From Actinomycetota bacterium (GTDB lineage: Bacteria; Actinomycetota; Actinomycetes; Mycobacteriales; HKI-0501), in the NCBI GenBank assembly GCA_030840805.1, contig JAVEDU010000081.1, positions 1 to 64,000 on the forward strand: a DNA stretch of 64,000 nucleotides, read 5' to 3'. The translations under genes were made by a program, and so were the position numbers. Shown piece after piece: positions 47,942 through 58,868 of this stretch (its first letter is position 1; the number at the start of each line of letters is the position of its first letter). The notes under the pieces are model-generated. The model did not search any database, was not told where the DNA came from, and saw only the letters and a program-made list of their open reading frames with translations.

Positions 47942-48955
47942 TCAGGTCGGTCCGCCCGGCTGGGCGCTGCCGCGGGCCGCGCGGAGCAGCAGGTCACCGG
48001 CGGTGAGGCCGGACGGGATGCCGGCCTCCTCCAGCCCGTCGGCGACGCGGCGCCGCAGCTCGCGGGCCACCGGCCCCTGGGCGCTGGTGGTGGTCTTCAC
48101 GATCAACCGGAGCGTCATGCCGGTGCTGCTGATCTGCTCCACGCCGAGCACCTCGGGAGCGTCCAGCAGGCTCTCGGAGAACGCCGGATCCGCCGCGAAC
48201 TCGGTGACGACCGTCCGCAGCACCTCCACCGCACGGTCGATCTTCGTGCCGAACGGCAGCGGGATGTCGATCGTGACCATCCCCCAGCCCTGGCTCTTGT
48301 TGCCGACGCGGAGGATCTCGCCGTTGCGGACGTACCAGGCGGCGCCGGAACCGTCCCGCACCTTCGTGGTCCGCAGCCCGACCGCCTCGACGGTGCCGCT
48401 GGCCTGGCCGAGGTCGACGTCGTCGCCCACCCCGAGTTGGTCCTCCAGGATCATGAACATCCCGGCGAGGATGTCCTTGACGATGTTCTGCGCGCCGAAC
48501 CCCAGCGCGACGCCGGCGATGCCGGCGCTCGCGATCAGGGGCGCGAGGTCGAAGCCGAGCTCGTGCAGGACCTCCATCGTCGCGATCGTGAAGATCAGCG
48601 CCGAGATGCTGCTGCGGAGCACCGACCCGATCGTCTCGGCGCGCTGCCGGCGGCGCTCGCTGAGCAGCGACTGCGTCGCGGCCCGGACCGAGTTGGGCGC
48701 CCGCTCGCGCAGCGGCCGCAGCAGGGTCGGCATCCGCCCCGGACCGTTCGAGCGGGTGGCGCGGGAGATGAACCGGTGCCCCAGCCACCGCGCGACGAGC
48801 GCGATCACGATGATCAGCGCGATCTTCAGCGGCTTGGCGATGAGCCACGCCGAGCTCTCGGCGAGCCACGTGTTGTGGGTCCAGCCGTAGACGGTGTGGC
48901 AGAGCGTGCCGCGCTCACACGCCGGCTCGGCCAGGACAGCGGGGAGGACCGACAT
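47942..48955 (-). CDS. Small-conductance mechanosensitive channel (MscS family)
   Basis: A 337-residue MscS-type channel. Helices near 38-57 and 112-165 include the pore-lining Ala/Gly-rich segment [18 protein letters not shown], followed by the beta-domain motif [23 protein letters not shown] split across the vestibule. It opens under membrane tension to release solutes during osmotic downshock. It follows the prolyl oligopeptidase gene by 6 bases, so the two may share a transcript. Confidence 0.93.
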   Translation of the reverse strand: MSVLPAVLAEPACERGTLCHTVYGWTHNTWLAESSAWLIAKPLKIALIIVIALVARWLGHRFISRATRSNGPGRMPTLLRPLRERAPNSVRAATQSLLSERRRQRAETIGSVLRSSISALIFTIATMEVLHELGFDLAPLIASAGIAGVALGFGAQNIVKDILAGMFMILEDQLGVGDDVDLGQASGTVEAVGLRTTKVRDGSGAAWYVRNGEILRVGNKSQGWGMVTIDIPLPFGTKIDRAVEVLRTVVTEFAADPAFSESLLDAPEVLGVEQISSTGMTLRLIVKTTTSAQGPVARELRRRVADGLEEAGIPSGLTAGDLLLRAARGSAQPGGPT

Positions 48956-48961
48956 GGCTTC

Positions 48962-51079
<2,118 letters not shown>

Positions 51080-51109
51080 GGACAGAACCTAGCTTGCGCC
51101 GGTTCGGCG

Positions 51110-51141
51110 TTCGTGGGTGCGCAACCTGCCCTTCGTGGGTG
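51110..51141. repeat. Direct repeat TTCGTGGGTG, 22-bp period
   Basis: Two exact 10-base copies (51110-51119 and 51132-51141) lie in the 90-base gap between the divergent prolyl oligopeptidase and HNH genes. Two helical turns apart, they look like paired regulator half-sites. Confidence 0.5.
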
Positions 51142-51169
51142 AGGATGTGCCGAGACGGAGGTGATGCGG

Positions 51170-51718
51170 GTGTCCCGTCCGGGCGCGGCGAGCACGGCGA
51201 CGGCGTTGGTCCTCAACGCGACGTATGAACCGTTGTGCGTCGTACCGGTACGCCGCGCCGTCGTGCTGGTACTCACCGACAAAGCCGTCTCCGTCGCCGA
51301 CGGGGACGGCTTTCTCCGTAGTGCGGAGGTGGCGTACGCCGCTCCCGCCGTGGTGCGGCTGACCCGGTTCGTCCGGGTTCCCTACCGTGCGCAGGTGGCG
51401 CTGACCCGCAAGGCGGTGTTCGCGCGGGACTCCGGGCGGTGCGCGTACTGCGGCAAGGGCGCCACCACGATCGACCACGTCGTGCCCCGGAGCCGCGGTG
51501 GCCGGCACAGCTGGGACAACGTGGTCGCCGCGTGCAGCCGCTGCAACCACCTCAAGGCCGACCGGACGCTGTCCGACCTGGGCTGGCGGCTGCGGGTACC
51601 CCCGGCCGCGCCCAGCGGGGCGGCCTGGCGGGTGCTGGGGCACCGCGCGCCGGACCCGCGGTGGACCGAGTGGCTCGGCGTGACGCATCACCACGGGCAG
51701 GAGCAGGCGAGCGCCTAG
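51170..51718 (+). CDS. HNH endonuclease (Rv2469c-like)
   Basis: A 182-residue HNH protein with the N-terminal block ALVLNATYEPLCVVPVRRAV and the nuclease module CAYCGKGATTIDHVVPRSRGG...CSRCNHLK. Four cysteines should bind structural zinc. This small HNH family is conserved in actinobacteria near glbO. GTG at 51170 is preferred (GGAGG eight bases upstream) over GTG 51161 or ATG 51164. It shares its CTAG stop with kynU. Confidence 0.9.
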   Translation: MSRPGAASTATALVLNATYEPLCVVPVRRAVVLVLTDKAVSVADGDGFLRSAEVAYAAPAVVRLTRFVRVPYRAQVALTRKAVFARDSGRCAYCGKGATTIDHVVPRSRGGRHSWDNVVAACSRCNHLKADRTLSDLGWRLRVPPAAPSGAAWRVLGHRAPDPRWTEWLGVTHHHGQEQASA

Positions 51719-52950
51719 GCGGGGTACCGCTCGTGCTCGCCGGCCGCCACGATCGCGCGCATCCGGTCCACGCCCTCCCACACCTCCGTGAACCGGGTGT
51801 ACAGCGGGGCCGGGCCGAGCCGCAGCCGGTCCGGCGTGCGGAAGTCCGGCACCACGTTCCGGTGGAGCAGGGCCTGGCAGACCTGCCACGCGGCGGGATG
51901 GTGCAGGCTCACGTGCGCGCCGCGCCGCTCGGCGTCCCGCGGCGAGGCGACCGAGAAGCCCAGTGGGGCGAGGACCGCGTCGGCGAGCTCGATCAGGTAC
52001 GAGGTCAGCGCCATCCCCTTCGCCCGCAGCCGCCCGATGCCCGCCTCGGCGACGATCCGGGCGCCCTCCGCGACGGCATAGGTGGCCAGCACGGACGGGG
52101 TGCCGACGGTGAACCGTTCGATCCCGGGCACGGGGTCGTACCGGGCCCCCATCGTGAACTGGTCGGCCTGCCCGAACCACCCCCAGATCGGCTGCCTCAG
52201 CGCGGCCTGCAGCTCGGATCGGACATAGAGGAACGCCGGTGCGCCCGGGCCACCGTTCAGGTACTTGTACGTGCAGCCGACCGCGAGGTCCGCGCCCGCC
52301 GCCGACAGCGGCACGGGAACGCTGCCGGCCGCGTGGGACAGGTCCCAGAGCGTCAGCGCGCCGGCGTCGTGGGCGATCCGGGTGATCGCGGCCATGTCCA
52401 CGAGCGCACCCGACCGGTAGGCGACGTGGGACAGGCTCACCAGTGCCACGTCGGTGTCCACCGCGGCGCGGAGCGCGCCCGGGTCCAGCCCCGCGTCGAG
52501 GTCGGTGTGCACGATCCGCAGCTCCAGGCCCCGCTGCGCGGCCAGCCCCTGGAACACGTAAAGGTCGGTGGGGAAGTTGTCGTCGTCGATCACGACGACC
52601 CGCCGCCCGGGCCGGGCGTCCAGGGCCGCGGCGGCGAGCTTGTACAGGTTGACGGTCGTCGAGTCGGACACGATCACCTCACCGGGCCGGGCCCCGAGGA
52701 TGCCGGTGCCGATCAGGTCGCCGACCTCGGCCGAGAGCGACATCCAGTCCGCCCAGGACCGGATCAGCCCGGCGCCCCACTCCTCCTCGACCGCCCGGCG
52801 GAGCCGCTCCGCGGTGCTCGCGGGCAGCCGGCCGAGGCTGTTGCCGTCCAGGTAGGTCACGGTGGGATCCAGTACGAACCGGTCGCGGAACGCCGCCAGC
52901 GGATCGGCGGCGTCGAGCGTCTCGGCGTACGCCCGGGTGAGGTCGGTCAT
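51715..52950 (-). CDS. kynU: Kynureninase
   Basis: A 411-residue PLP-dependent fold-type I enzyme splitting kynurenine to anthranilate and alanine. Family blocks YLDGNSLGRLP, ALTLWDLSHAAGSVPV, GCTYKYLNGGPGAPAF (PLP lysine in TYKYLNGG) and DFRTPDRLRLGPAPLYT are present. It functions with tryptophan 2,3-dioxygenase at 29171, far away in this window. The gene converges on the HNH gene, both ending in one CTAG. Confidence 0.95.
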   Translation of the reverse strand: MTDLTRAYAETLDAADPLAAFRDRFVLDPTVTYLDGNSLGRLPASTAERLRRAVEEEWGAGLIRSWADWMSLSAEVGDLIGTGILGARPGEVIVSDSTTVNLYKLAAAALDARPGRRVVVIDDDNFPTDLYVFQGLAAQRGLELRIVHTDLDAGLDPGALRAAVDTDVALVSLSHVAYRSGALVDMAAITRIAHDAGALTLWDLSHAAGSVPVPLSAAGADLAVGCTYKYLNGGPGAPAFLYVRSELQAALRQPIWGWFGQADQFTMGARYDPVPGIERFTVGTPSVLATYAVAEGARIVAEAGIGRLRAKGMALTSYLIELADAVLAPLGFSVASPRDAERRGAHVSLHHPAAWQVCQALLHRNVVPDFRTPDRLRLGPAPLYTRFTEVWEGVDRMRAIVAAGEHERYPA

Positions 52951-53006
52951 GCCGCGATCCTGCCGTGCCGGCCCCGGCGGGGCGGACGCTGGCTACCCTG
53001 GCGGGC

Positions 53007-54605
53007 ATGTCGGTGAACACCAGGAGCCTCCACGCCGAGGCCGCGCTCGACCTCGTGTGCGGCCCGGACGGCCCGCTCCCGGAGGCCGTCCAGCGGTATC
53101 GCCTGGTCCAGCACCTCGGTTCCGGCGGCCAGGCGGACGTGTACCGCGGGGTCCGGCTCTGCGGCGGCGTGGCGTCGGCGCCGCTGACCGTGAAGGTCTT
53201 CCGACCGGACCCGTCCCGGCCGCTGGTCGACCAGCTGCGGTCGTGGGACAAGGGCGATGCGGTGCTGATGGACCTCGGCAGCCGCGGGGTCGAGGGCCTG
53301 TGCCGTCGGGTCGACGGGTTCCACGGCGCTCCGCCGCACACGCCCGGCGTCCCGGGCACCGGCGAGCCGATCCCGTACCAGGTGCTCGACTACCTGAGCG
53401 GCTGGACGCTGCGGGACCACCTCGGCGCCCCGGGCGGCCCGCGGCTGGACGCGGCGGCGGTCCTACGGGGGCTGGCGGGCACCCTGCTCGCGCTGCACCG
53501 GCCGGACCGGCCCACCGACTGTCCCGTGCTGCACATGGACGTCAAGCCGTCGAACCTGATCGTCCTGCCGGACGGGCGGGTGCGGCTGATCGACTTCACC
53601 TCGGCGCGGTACGACCGGCGGGATCACATCACCTCCGTGGCGTTCACCGCGGAGGCGAGCGCCCCGGAGGCGTTCACCGGGCAGGTCGGCCCGGCGTACG
53701 ACGTGCACGGGTTCGGCGCGGTGGCGTACTTCCTCGTCACGGGGCAGCACCCCCGGGCGGAGGCCGACATCCCCGACCCGGTGTCGCCGGACGCCCCGGT
53801 CGCGCCGTGGGCCGTCCTGCGCCGCGACCCCGAGCTGGACCGGCACCCGGCGCTGCGGGACCACCTGTTCGCGCCGCTCGCCGACCGCCCGGCCGACCGT
53901 CCGCGCACCGAGGAGCTGGCGGCGTGGACCGTGCGGCTCGCCGAGCTGGCGGCCGCGGTGCCCTCTGCGAACCGCCTCGCCGGCTGGGGCCGCCCGGCCG
54001 TGGGCGGGACCGTGCGGGCGCGGGCCACGGTGCCGGTCACCGTGCCGGGTGCCGCGCCCGACCGGCTGGCGCGGCTGGAGCAGGAGGTCGTGGAGCTGCG
54101 GGCGCTGGTGCGGCCGGACGCCACCCGGGTCCAGCCCACGGTGCCGCCTCCGCCGGTCCCGGCCACCCGGGTGGCCCCGGCGCCGGTCCGGGGCAGTGCG
54201 CCGGTCGCGCCCCCGCATCGGCCCGCGCCGGCCCAACCGGCTGTGCCCGCCGACCCCGCCCCGGCCAGGCAGGGCGCCCGCCGCGGCCGGCGGCTCACCC
54301 AGGCGGCCGTGATCGTGCTGGCCGCCTGCTGGGCGGTGTGGTCCGCGTTCACCCTGCTGTCCGGCGGTTCGCCGCTCGATTCGGTGATCGGCCTCGTCCT
54401 CGCGGCGACCGCGACCGTCGCCGTGTTCTGGGGGAGCCGGCTGATCGGCAAGCTGGTGCTCGGGCGGCGCCAGCGCGCCGGTGCGCTGCCCTCGCATGTG
54501 GCCACGGCGACGTTCGCGGTGCTGTGCGGGCTGGCGTTCGTGTCCCTCACGCCGTTCTCGTGGGGTCCGATCGAGTCCTCGCTGCGCTCGCTGCTGTCGA
54601 TCTGA
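53007..54605 (+). CDS. Ser/Thr protein kinase-like membrane protein
   Basis: A 532-residue protein with an N-terminal kinase fold (about 30-310): Gly loop LGSGGQADVYRG (37-48), Lys63, catalytic loop HMDVKPSN (176-183) and the metal-binding position DFT (196-198) instead of DFG. A Pro/Ala-rich linker (about 350-430) leads to three C-terminal membrane helices with no large extracellular domain. Catalytic Asp178 and Asp196 are kept, so activity is possible but the missing Gly is unusual. No partner phosphatase or FHA gene is adjacent. Confidence 0.85.
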   Translation: MSVNTRSLHAEAALDLVCGPDGPLPEAVQRYRLVQHLGSGGQADVYRGVRLCGGVASAPLTVKVFRPDPSRPLVDQLRSWDKGDAVLMDLGSRGVEGLCRRVDGFHGAPPHTPGVPGTGEPIPYQVLDYLSGWTLRDHLGAPGGPRLDAAAVLRGLAGTLLALHRPDRPTDCPVLHMDVKPSNLIVLPDGRVRLIDFTSARYDRRDHITSVAFTAEASAPEAFTGQVGPAYDVHGFGAVAYFLVTGQHPRAEADIPDPVSPDAPVAPWAVLRRDPELDRHPALRDHLFAPLADRPADRPRTEELAAWTVRLAELAAAVPSANRLAGWGRPAVGGTVRARATVPVTVPGAAPDRLARLEQEVVELRALVRPDATRVQPTVPPPPVPATRVAPAPVRGSAPVAPPHRPAPAQPAVPADPAPARQGARRGRRLTQAAVIVLAACWAVWSAFTLLSGGSPLDSVIGLVLAATATVAVFWGSRLIGKLVLGRRQRAGALPSHVATATFAVLCGLAFVSLTPFSWGPIESSLRSLLSI

Positions 54606-54750
54606 CGGGCGCGCCGCGGCCCGTGGGCGCAGGATGGGGAGCGCAGTGTGCGTCGTCACACCGCGGCGGCCGGAACCCGGTCGGCGGGATCGTCTCCGCT
54701 ACCGTTGTTGATGTCCACCATCCGTTCTCAACGAGGGTCGTAGCCACCCG

Positions 54751-55068
54751 ATGAGCCCAATCCTGACCGTGCTGATCTTCGCCGGGGTGCCGATCGCCAT
54801 CATGCTGGCCATCGCGGCGCTGGTGTACGGCGCGAGTGCCCACCGGTCGCCCCGCTACCGGCCCGGCCGGCCGTTCCCGGTCCGGCCCGTGTGGTTCCTC
54901 GCGGCCCGTCACGCCGAGGCGCTCGACCGGACCGGCGGCAACGCCGTACTGGCCGCCGGCGACGCTCACGCCGCCATCGAGGCGCGGCACACCGAGGCCG
55001 ACCGGCCCGGCGACGCCCCCGCCGCCTTCGCGGCGCAGTCGAAGGGAGGCGCTCGTGGCAACTGGTGA
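54751..55068 (+). CDS. Small membrane protein, CtaJ-like (Rv2468A position)
   Basis: A 105-residue protein with one N-terminal membrane helix (about 5-28) and a basic then Ala-rich cytoplasmic tail. Position before the DUF5130 gene and pepN matches Rv2468A of M. tuberculosis, which is described as the aa3 oxidase subunit CtaJ (from memory). The identification rests mainly on gene order. The DUF5130 start lies within its last 14 bases. Confidence 0.6.
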   Translation: MSPILTVLIFAGVPIAIMLAIAALVYGASAHRSPRYRPGRPFPVRPVWFLAARHAEALDRTGGNAVLAAGDAHAAIEARHTEADRPGDAPAAFAAQSKGGARGNW

Positions 55069-55468
55069 CCTCACCGCCCAGGACACCGCCGTCTCGCCGA
55101 ACGGCGTGCCGGACGGTCCGTTCACGCCGCGGCAGCTGTTCCGGCTCGACGAGGCGCTGTCCGCGGCGGACCGCGAGAGCGGCCTGACGTTCAGCGTCTA
55201 CGTGGGCCCGCTCGGCACGGACTCCCGCCCGGCCGCCGAGGCCCTGCTGGACCGGCTTCCCGACCCCGCCCGCTCGGTCCTGCTGGCGGTCGACCCCGAC
55301 CAGCGCGTCGTCGAGATCGTCACGGCGGCCGAGTCGGCCCGGCGCCTGCCCGACCGCATCTGCGCGCTGGCCGCGCTGTCGATGACGGCGGCGTTCGGCG
55401 GCGGCGACCTGATCGGCGGCACCGTCACCGGGCTGCGGATGCTCGCCGACCAGGCCCGGCTCGCCTAG
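55055..55468 (+). CDS. DUF5130 family protein (Rv2468c-like)
   Basis: A 137-residue protein. After a flexible N-terminus it has FTPRQLFRLDEALSAADRES and a TPM_phosphatase/YgcG-like alpha/beta domain (about 25-130) with VVEIVTAAESARRLPDR. No signal peptide or membrane helix. GTG at 55055 follows GGGAGG and overlaps the upstream gene by 14 bases. Function unknown. A strong terminator hairpin follows. Confidence 0.8.
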   Translation: MATGDLTAQDTAVSPNGVPDGPFTPRQLFRLDEALSAADRESGLTFSVYVGPLGTDSRPAAEALLDRLPDPARSVLLAVDPDQRVVEIVTAAESARRLPDRICALAALSMTAAFGGGDLIGGTVTGLRMLADQARLA

Positions 55469-55478
55469 GCACGCACCG

Positions 55479-55512
55479 CGAAGGGCCGCTCCCGATCGGG
55501 AGCGGCCCTTCG
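55479..55512. terminator. 34-base perfect palindrome terminator
   Basis: A fully self-complementary sequence centred on GATC (stem of 15 bp or more) lies between the converging DUF5130 and pepN genes. It should end transcription in both directions. Confidence 0.88.
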
Positions 55513-55524
55513 TCGTCTCCGGCG

Positions 55525-58074
55525 CTAGTTGCCCTTGGCGTCGCAGGCCCGTGCCGCGAGGGACCGCCGGACGCCGTCCCGCTGCTCGGACACCAGCCGC
55601 CACAGCGCCGGCGGGTGGTCGCCCGCGAGCCACGCGTCGGCGGCCTCCAGGGTGGCCTGCTCGACGAACAGGCGCGGGAACAGCCCCACCACCATGTTCT
55701 GGGCGACCTCGCTGGAGCGGCGGGCCCACACGTCCGAGACCTCGGCGAAGTACCGGGCCACGTACGGCCGCAGCAGGTCGAGCTGGGTGGAGTGCGCGAA
55801 GCCCCCGATCGCCGCCTCCATCGTGGCGTTCGGCACCGAGTCGTCCTCGACGGCGAGCCTCCACGCCTCCGCCTTCGCCCCGGCGGTCGGGCGCAGCGCC
55901 CGCGCCGTGGTGGCCTTGCGCTGGCCCGCCGCGGTCGCGTCCCGCTCGACCTCGGCCGCGATCTCCGGCTCGTCGACGGCGCCGGCCGCGGCCAGCGCCT
56001 GGAGCAGGAACCACCGCAGGTCGGTGTCGACCGTCAGGCCCGGCACCGCCTCGTCGCCGGACAGGATGCCCCGCAGGAACGCGACGTCCTCCGGCGACCG
56101 CGCGGCGTCCGCGAACGCGCGGGTCCACTGGAGCTGCGCGTCGCTGCCGGGCTCCGCGGCCGACAGCGTCGCCCGCGCGGTGTCCGCGAGCAGCGCCCAG
56201 CCCTCCGGCGCCCACGCCGGGTCCACGTACTGGACGAGCGACATCTTGCTGTTCCGCAGTCCGTCGAGGATCAGCGACGAGGTGGTCTCGGTCGGCATCG
56301 CGCCCATGACCATGCGCACGTAGTCGCGTGCGGGCATCTCGGCGTCCCGGACCATGTCCCAGGCCGCCTGCCAGACCAGCGAGCGGGCCAGCGGGTCCTG
56401 CAGGCCGGCGAGGTGCTCGACGATCGTCGACAGCGAGCGGTCGTCCAGCCGGATCTTCGTGTACGCCAGGCCGGCGTCGTTGACGAGGAGCAGGTCGGGC
56501 TGCCGCTCGCCGGTCAGCTGGGGGACGGGGGTGTGCTCGCCGTCCACGTCGAGCTCGATCTGACGGCGGAGGACCAGCCGGTCGCCGTCCAGGTCGTACA
56601 GCCCCAGCGCGAGGCGGTGCGGGCGCAGCGTCGGGTGGTCCGCCGGCGCCTCCTGGCGCAGCCCCACCGAGCGGTACGTCCCGTCGGCGTCGACCGACAC
56701 CTCGGGCCGGATCGTGTTGACCTGCGAGGTCTGCAGCCACAGCTCGGCCCACCGGGCGAGGTCACGCCCGGAGGCCTCGGAGAGCACCGCGAGCAGGTCC
56801 GCGAGGGAGGCATTGCCGAATGCGTACCGCTGGAAGTACTCCCGCATCCCGGCCATGAACTCCGCGCGCCCGACGTACGCCATCAGCTGGCGCAGCACGG
56901 CCGCGCCCTTCGCGTACGTGATGCCGTCGAAGTTGACCTCGACCGCCTGGACGTCGGGGATGTCGCAGGAGATCGGGTGCGTGCTCGGCAGCTGGTCCTG
57001 GCGGTAGCCCCAGGACTTCTCGATGTTCTCGAACGACGTCCACGCGACATCGGCGAAGTCGGTCGCCTCCGACTGGCAGAGGAACGAGATGAACGTCGCG
57101 AACGACTCGTTCAGCCACAGGTCGTCCCACCAGCGCATCGTCACGAGGTCGCCGAACCACATGTGCGCCATCTCGTGCAGGATCGTCTCGGCGCGCCGCT
57201 CGACCACGTACGCGACGGGCTTCGACCGGAAGACGTAGTCCTCCAGGATCGTCACGCAGCCGGCGTTCTCCATCGCACCCGCGTTGTACTCGGGGCAGAA
57301 GATCTGGTCGTACTTGCCGAACGGGTACCGGAAGCCGAACTGCTCGTGGTACCAGTCGAAGCCCTGCTTGGTGAGGGTCAGGATGTTGTCCGCGTCGAGG
57401 TGGGGGAGCAGCGACTTGCGGCAGTACACCCCGAGGTCGATGCCGTCGTGGTGGTCGGTCACGCCCTCGTACGGGCCCGCGACGATCGCCGTCACGTAGG
57501 TGCTCATCCGCGCGGTGGTGCCGTAGTGCAGGACCTGTGCGCCGGTCTCGTCCCGCTCGCGGGACGCCACGGCGGAGTTGGAGACGACCGTCCAGTGCGC
57601 GGGCGCGGTGACGTGGAAGGTGAACGTCGCCTTCAGGTCGGGCTGGTCGAAGCAGGCGTACACGCGCTTGGCGTCCGCGGTCTCGAACTGGCTGTACAGG
57701 TACACCTCGCCGTCCACCGGGTCGACGAACCGGTGCAGGCCCTCGCCGGTGTTCGTGTAGAGCCCGTCGGCGTCGACGACGAGGACGTTCTCCGCGGCGA
57801 GGCCGGTCAGCGGGAGGCCCGTGTCGGGCGTGTACGCCGAGGTGTCGACCGGCGTCCCGTTCAGGGTGGCGGAGTGGATGCCGTCCGCGACCAGGTCCAC
57901 GAACGTCGACGAGTCCGGCGTCGCGCGGAACCGGATCTCGGTCCGGGTGCGGTACGTGCGCTCGCCCGGCTTGCCGGCGCCGTCGGTGAGGTCGAGCGCG
58001 ACCTCGTAGGAGTCGACGTCGAGCAGGGATGCCCGCTCGGTCGCCTCGACGAGCGTGAGATTGCTTCCGGCCAC
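55525..58074 (-). CDS. pepN: Aminopeptidase N
   Basis: An 849-residue M1 zinc metallopeptidase with the exopeptidase motif GAMEN, the zinc site HEMAHMWFGD with the downstream Glu in NESFATF, and the C-terminal ERAP1-like helical domain. It removes N-terminal residues from peptides in the cytoplasm. GTG at 58074 is chosen because AGGAGG lies 9 bases upstream and the M1 fold begins right after it; the frame is open further up. Matches Rv2467 in gene order. Confidence 0.96.
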   Translation of the reverse strand: MAGSNLTLVEATERASLLDVDSYEVALDLTDGAGKPGERTYRTRTEIRFRATPDSSTFVDLVADGIHSATLNGTPVDTSAYTPDTGLPLTGLAAENVLVVDADGLYTNTGEGLHRFVDPVDGEVYLYSQFETADAKRVYACFDQPDLKATFTFHVTAPAHWTVVSNSAVASRERDETGAQVLHYGTTARMSTYVTAIVAGPYEGVTDHHDGIDLGVYCRKSLLPHLDADNILTLTKQGFDWYHEQFGFRYPFGKYDQIFCPEYNAGAMENAGCVTILEDYVFRSKPVAYVVERRAETILHEMAHMWFGDLVTMRWWDDLWLNESFATFISFLCQSEATDFADVAWTSFENIEKSWGYRQDQLPSTHPISCDIPDVQAVEVNFDGITYAKGAAVLRQLMAYVGRAEFMAGMREYFQRYAFGNASLADLLAVLSEASGRDLARWAELWLQTSQVNTIRPEVSVDADGTYRSVGLRQEAPADHPTLRPHRLALGLYDLDGDRLVLRRQIELDVDGEHTPVPQLTGERQPDLLLVNDAGLAYTKIRLDDRSLSTIVEHLAGLQDPLARSLVWQAAWDMVRDAEMPARDYVRMVMGAMPTETTSSLILDGLRNSKMSLVQYVDPAWAPEGWALLADTARATLSAAEPGSDAQLQWTRAFADAARSPEDVAFLRGILSGDEAVPGLTVDTDLRWFLLQALAAAGAVDEPEIAAEVERDATAAGQRKATTARALRPTAGAKAEAWRLAVEDDSVPNATMEAAIGGFAHSTQLDLLRPYVARYFAEVSDVWARRSSEVAQNMVVGLFPRLFVEQATLEAADAWLAGDHPPALWRLVSEQRDGVRRSLAARACDAKGN

Positions 58075-58100
58075 GGCGGGATGCCTCCTAGCGAATGGGA

Positions 58101-58129
58101 CACGTACGGCAGGGGAGTCTGTCACGTAC
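58101..58129. repeat. Direct repeat CACGTAC with 22-bp period
   Basis: Two exact copies (58101-58107 and 58123-58129) between the divergent pepN and Rv2466c-like genes, two helical turns apart. Short, but the spacing fits an operator. Confidence 0.35.
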
Positions 58130-58223
58130 CCACCACAAGTGTGCCTGCTCCGTCGGGACGGTGACGGGAATAGGTACCCGGCTCGGGGCGCTGCGGCCAG
58201 AGACGACCGATCGAGGAGCAACC

Positions 58224-58850
58224 GTGAGCGAAGCAAAGACCCCCGTCGACTTCTGGTTCGACCCCGCGTGTCCGTGGGCGTGGATGACGTCCCGCTGGAT
58301 CCTGGAGGTCGCGAAGGTCCGCGACATCGAGCCGCGCTTCCACGTGATGAGCCTGGCGGTGCTCAACGACGGCCGCGAGCTCCCCGAGGAGTACGTGGAC
58401 TTCATGACGCAGGCCTGGGGCCCGGTCAGGGTCGCCGTCGCCGCCGCGCAGCAGCACGGCGACGACGTGCTCGGCCCGCTGTACACCGCGCTCGGCACCC
58501 GCATCCACCCCGGCCAGCAGGGCATCGGCCGGGACACGATCGTCGCCGCGCTGGAGGAGGTCGGACTGCCGGTCGCGCTCGCCGACGCCGCCGACTCGAC
58601 CGAGTACGACGAGGCGCTGCGCAAGAGCCACCACGAGGGCATGGACCCGGTCGGCATGGACGTCGGCACCCCGGTGATCCACGTGCCCGGCGAGGACGGC
58701 CAGGTTGTCGCGTTCTTCGGCCCGGTCGTGACGCCCGCCCCGAAGGGCGAGGCCGCCGGCCGGCTCTGGGACGGCACCGTGCTGGTCGCCTCGACGCCCG
58801 GCTTCTTCGAGCTCAAGCGCACCCGCGACGTCGGTCCGATCTTCGACTGA
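58224..58850 (+). CDS. DsbA-fold oxidoreductase, Rv2466c (mycothiol-dependent) family
   Basis: A 208-residue thioredoxin-fold protein of the Rv2466c group, which uses mycothiol and protects against oxidative stress. The active-site region is [15 protein letters not shown]: Cys16 is kept but the resolving position is Ala19, where as I remember M. tuberculosis has [12 protein letters not shown] is the cis-Pro loop. GTG at 58224 has GAGGAG upstream. It sits between pepN and rpiB as in M. tuberculosis, with a DUF1015 gene inserted. Confidence 0.92.
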   Translation: MSEAKTPVDFWFDPACPWAWMTSRWILEVAKVRDIEPRFHVMSLAVLNDGRELPEEYVDFMTQAWGPVRVAVAAAQQHGDDVLGPLYTALGTRIHPGQQGIGRDTIVAALEEVGLPVALADAADSTEYDEALRKSHHEGMDPVGMDVGTPVIHVPGEDGQVVAFFGPVVTPAPKGEAAGRLWDGTVLVASTPGFFELKRTRDVGPIFD

Positions 58851-58868
58851 GCGGTTAGCCTCGGCTCC

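Noticed and set aside
58166-58190. Possible SigH/SigR promoter (GGGAAT) before the Rv2466c-like gene
   Set aside because: The -35-like GGAAT is present but no GTT is found at the required 18-20 base distance.
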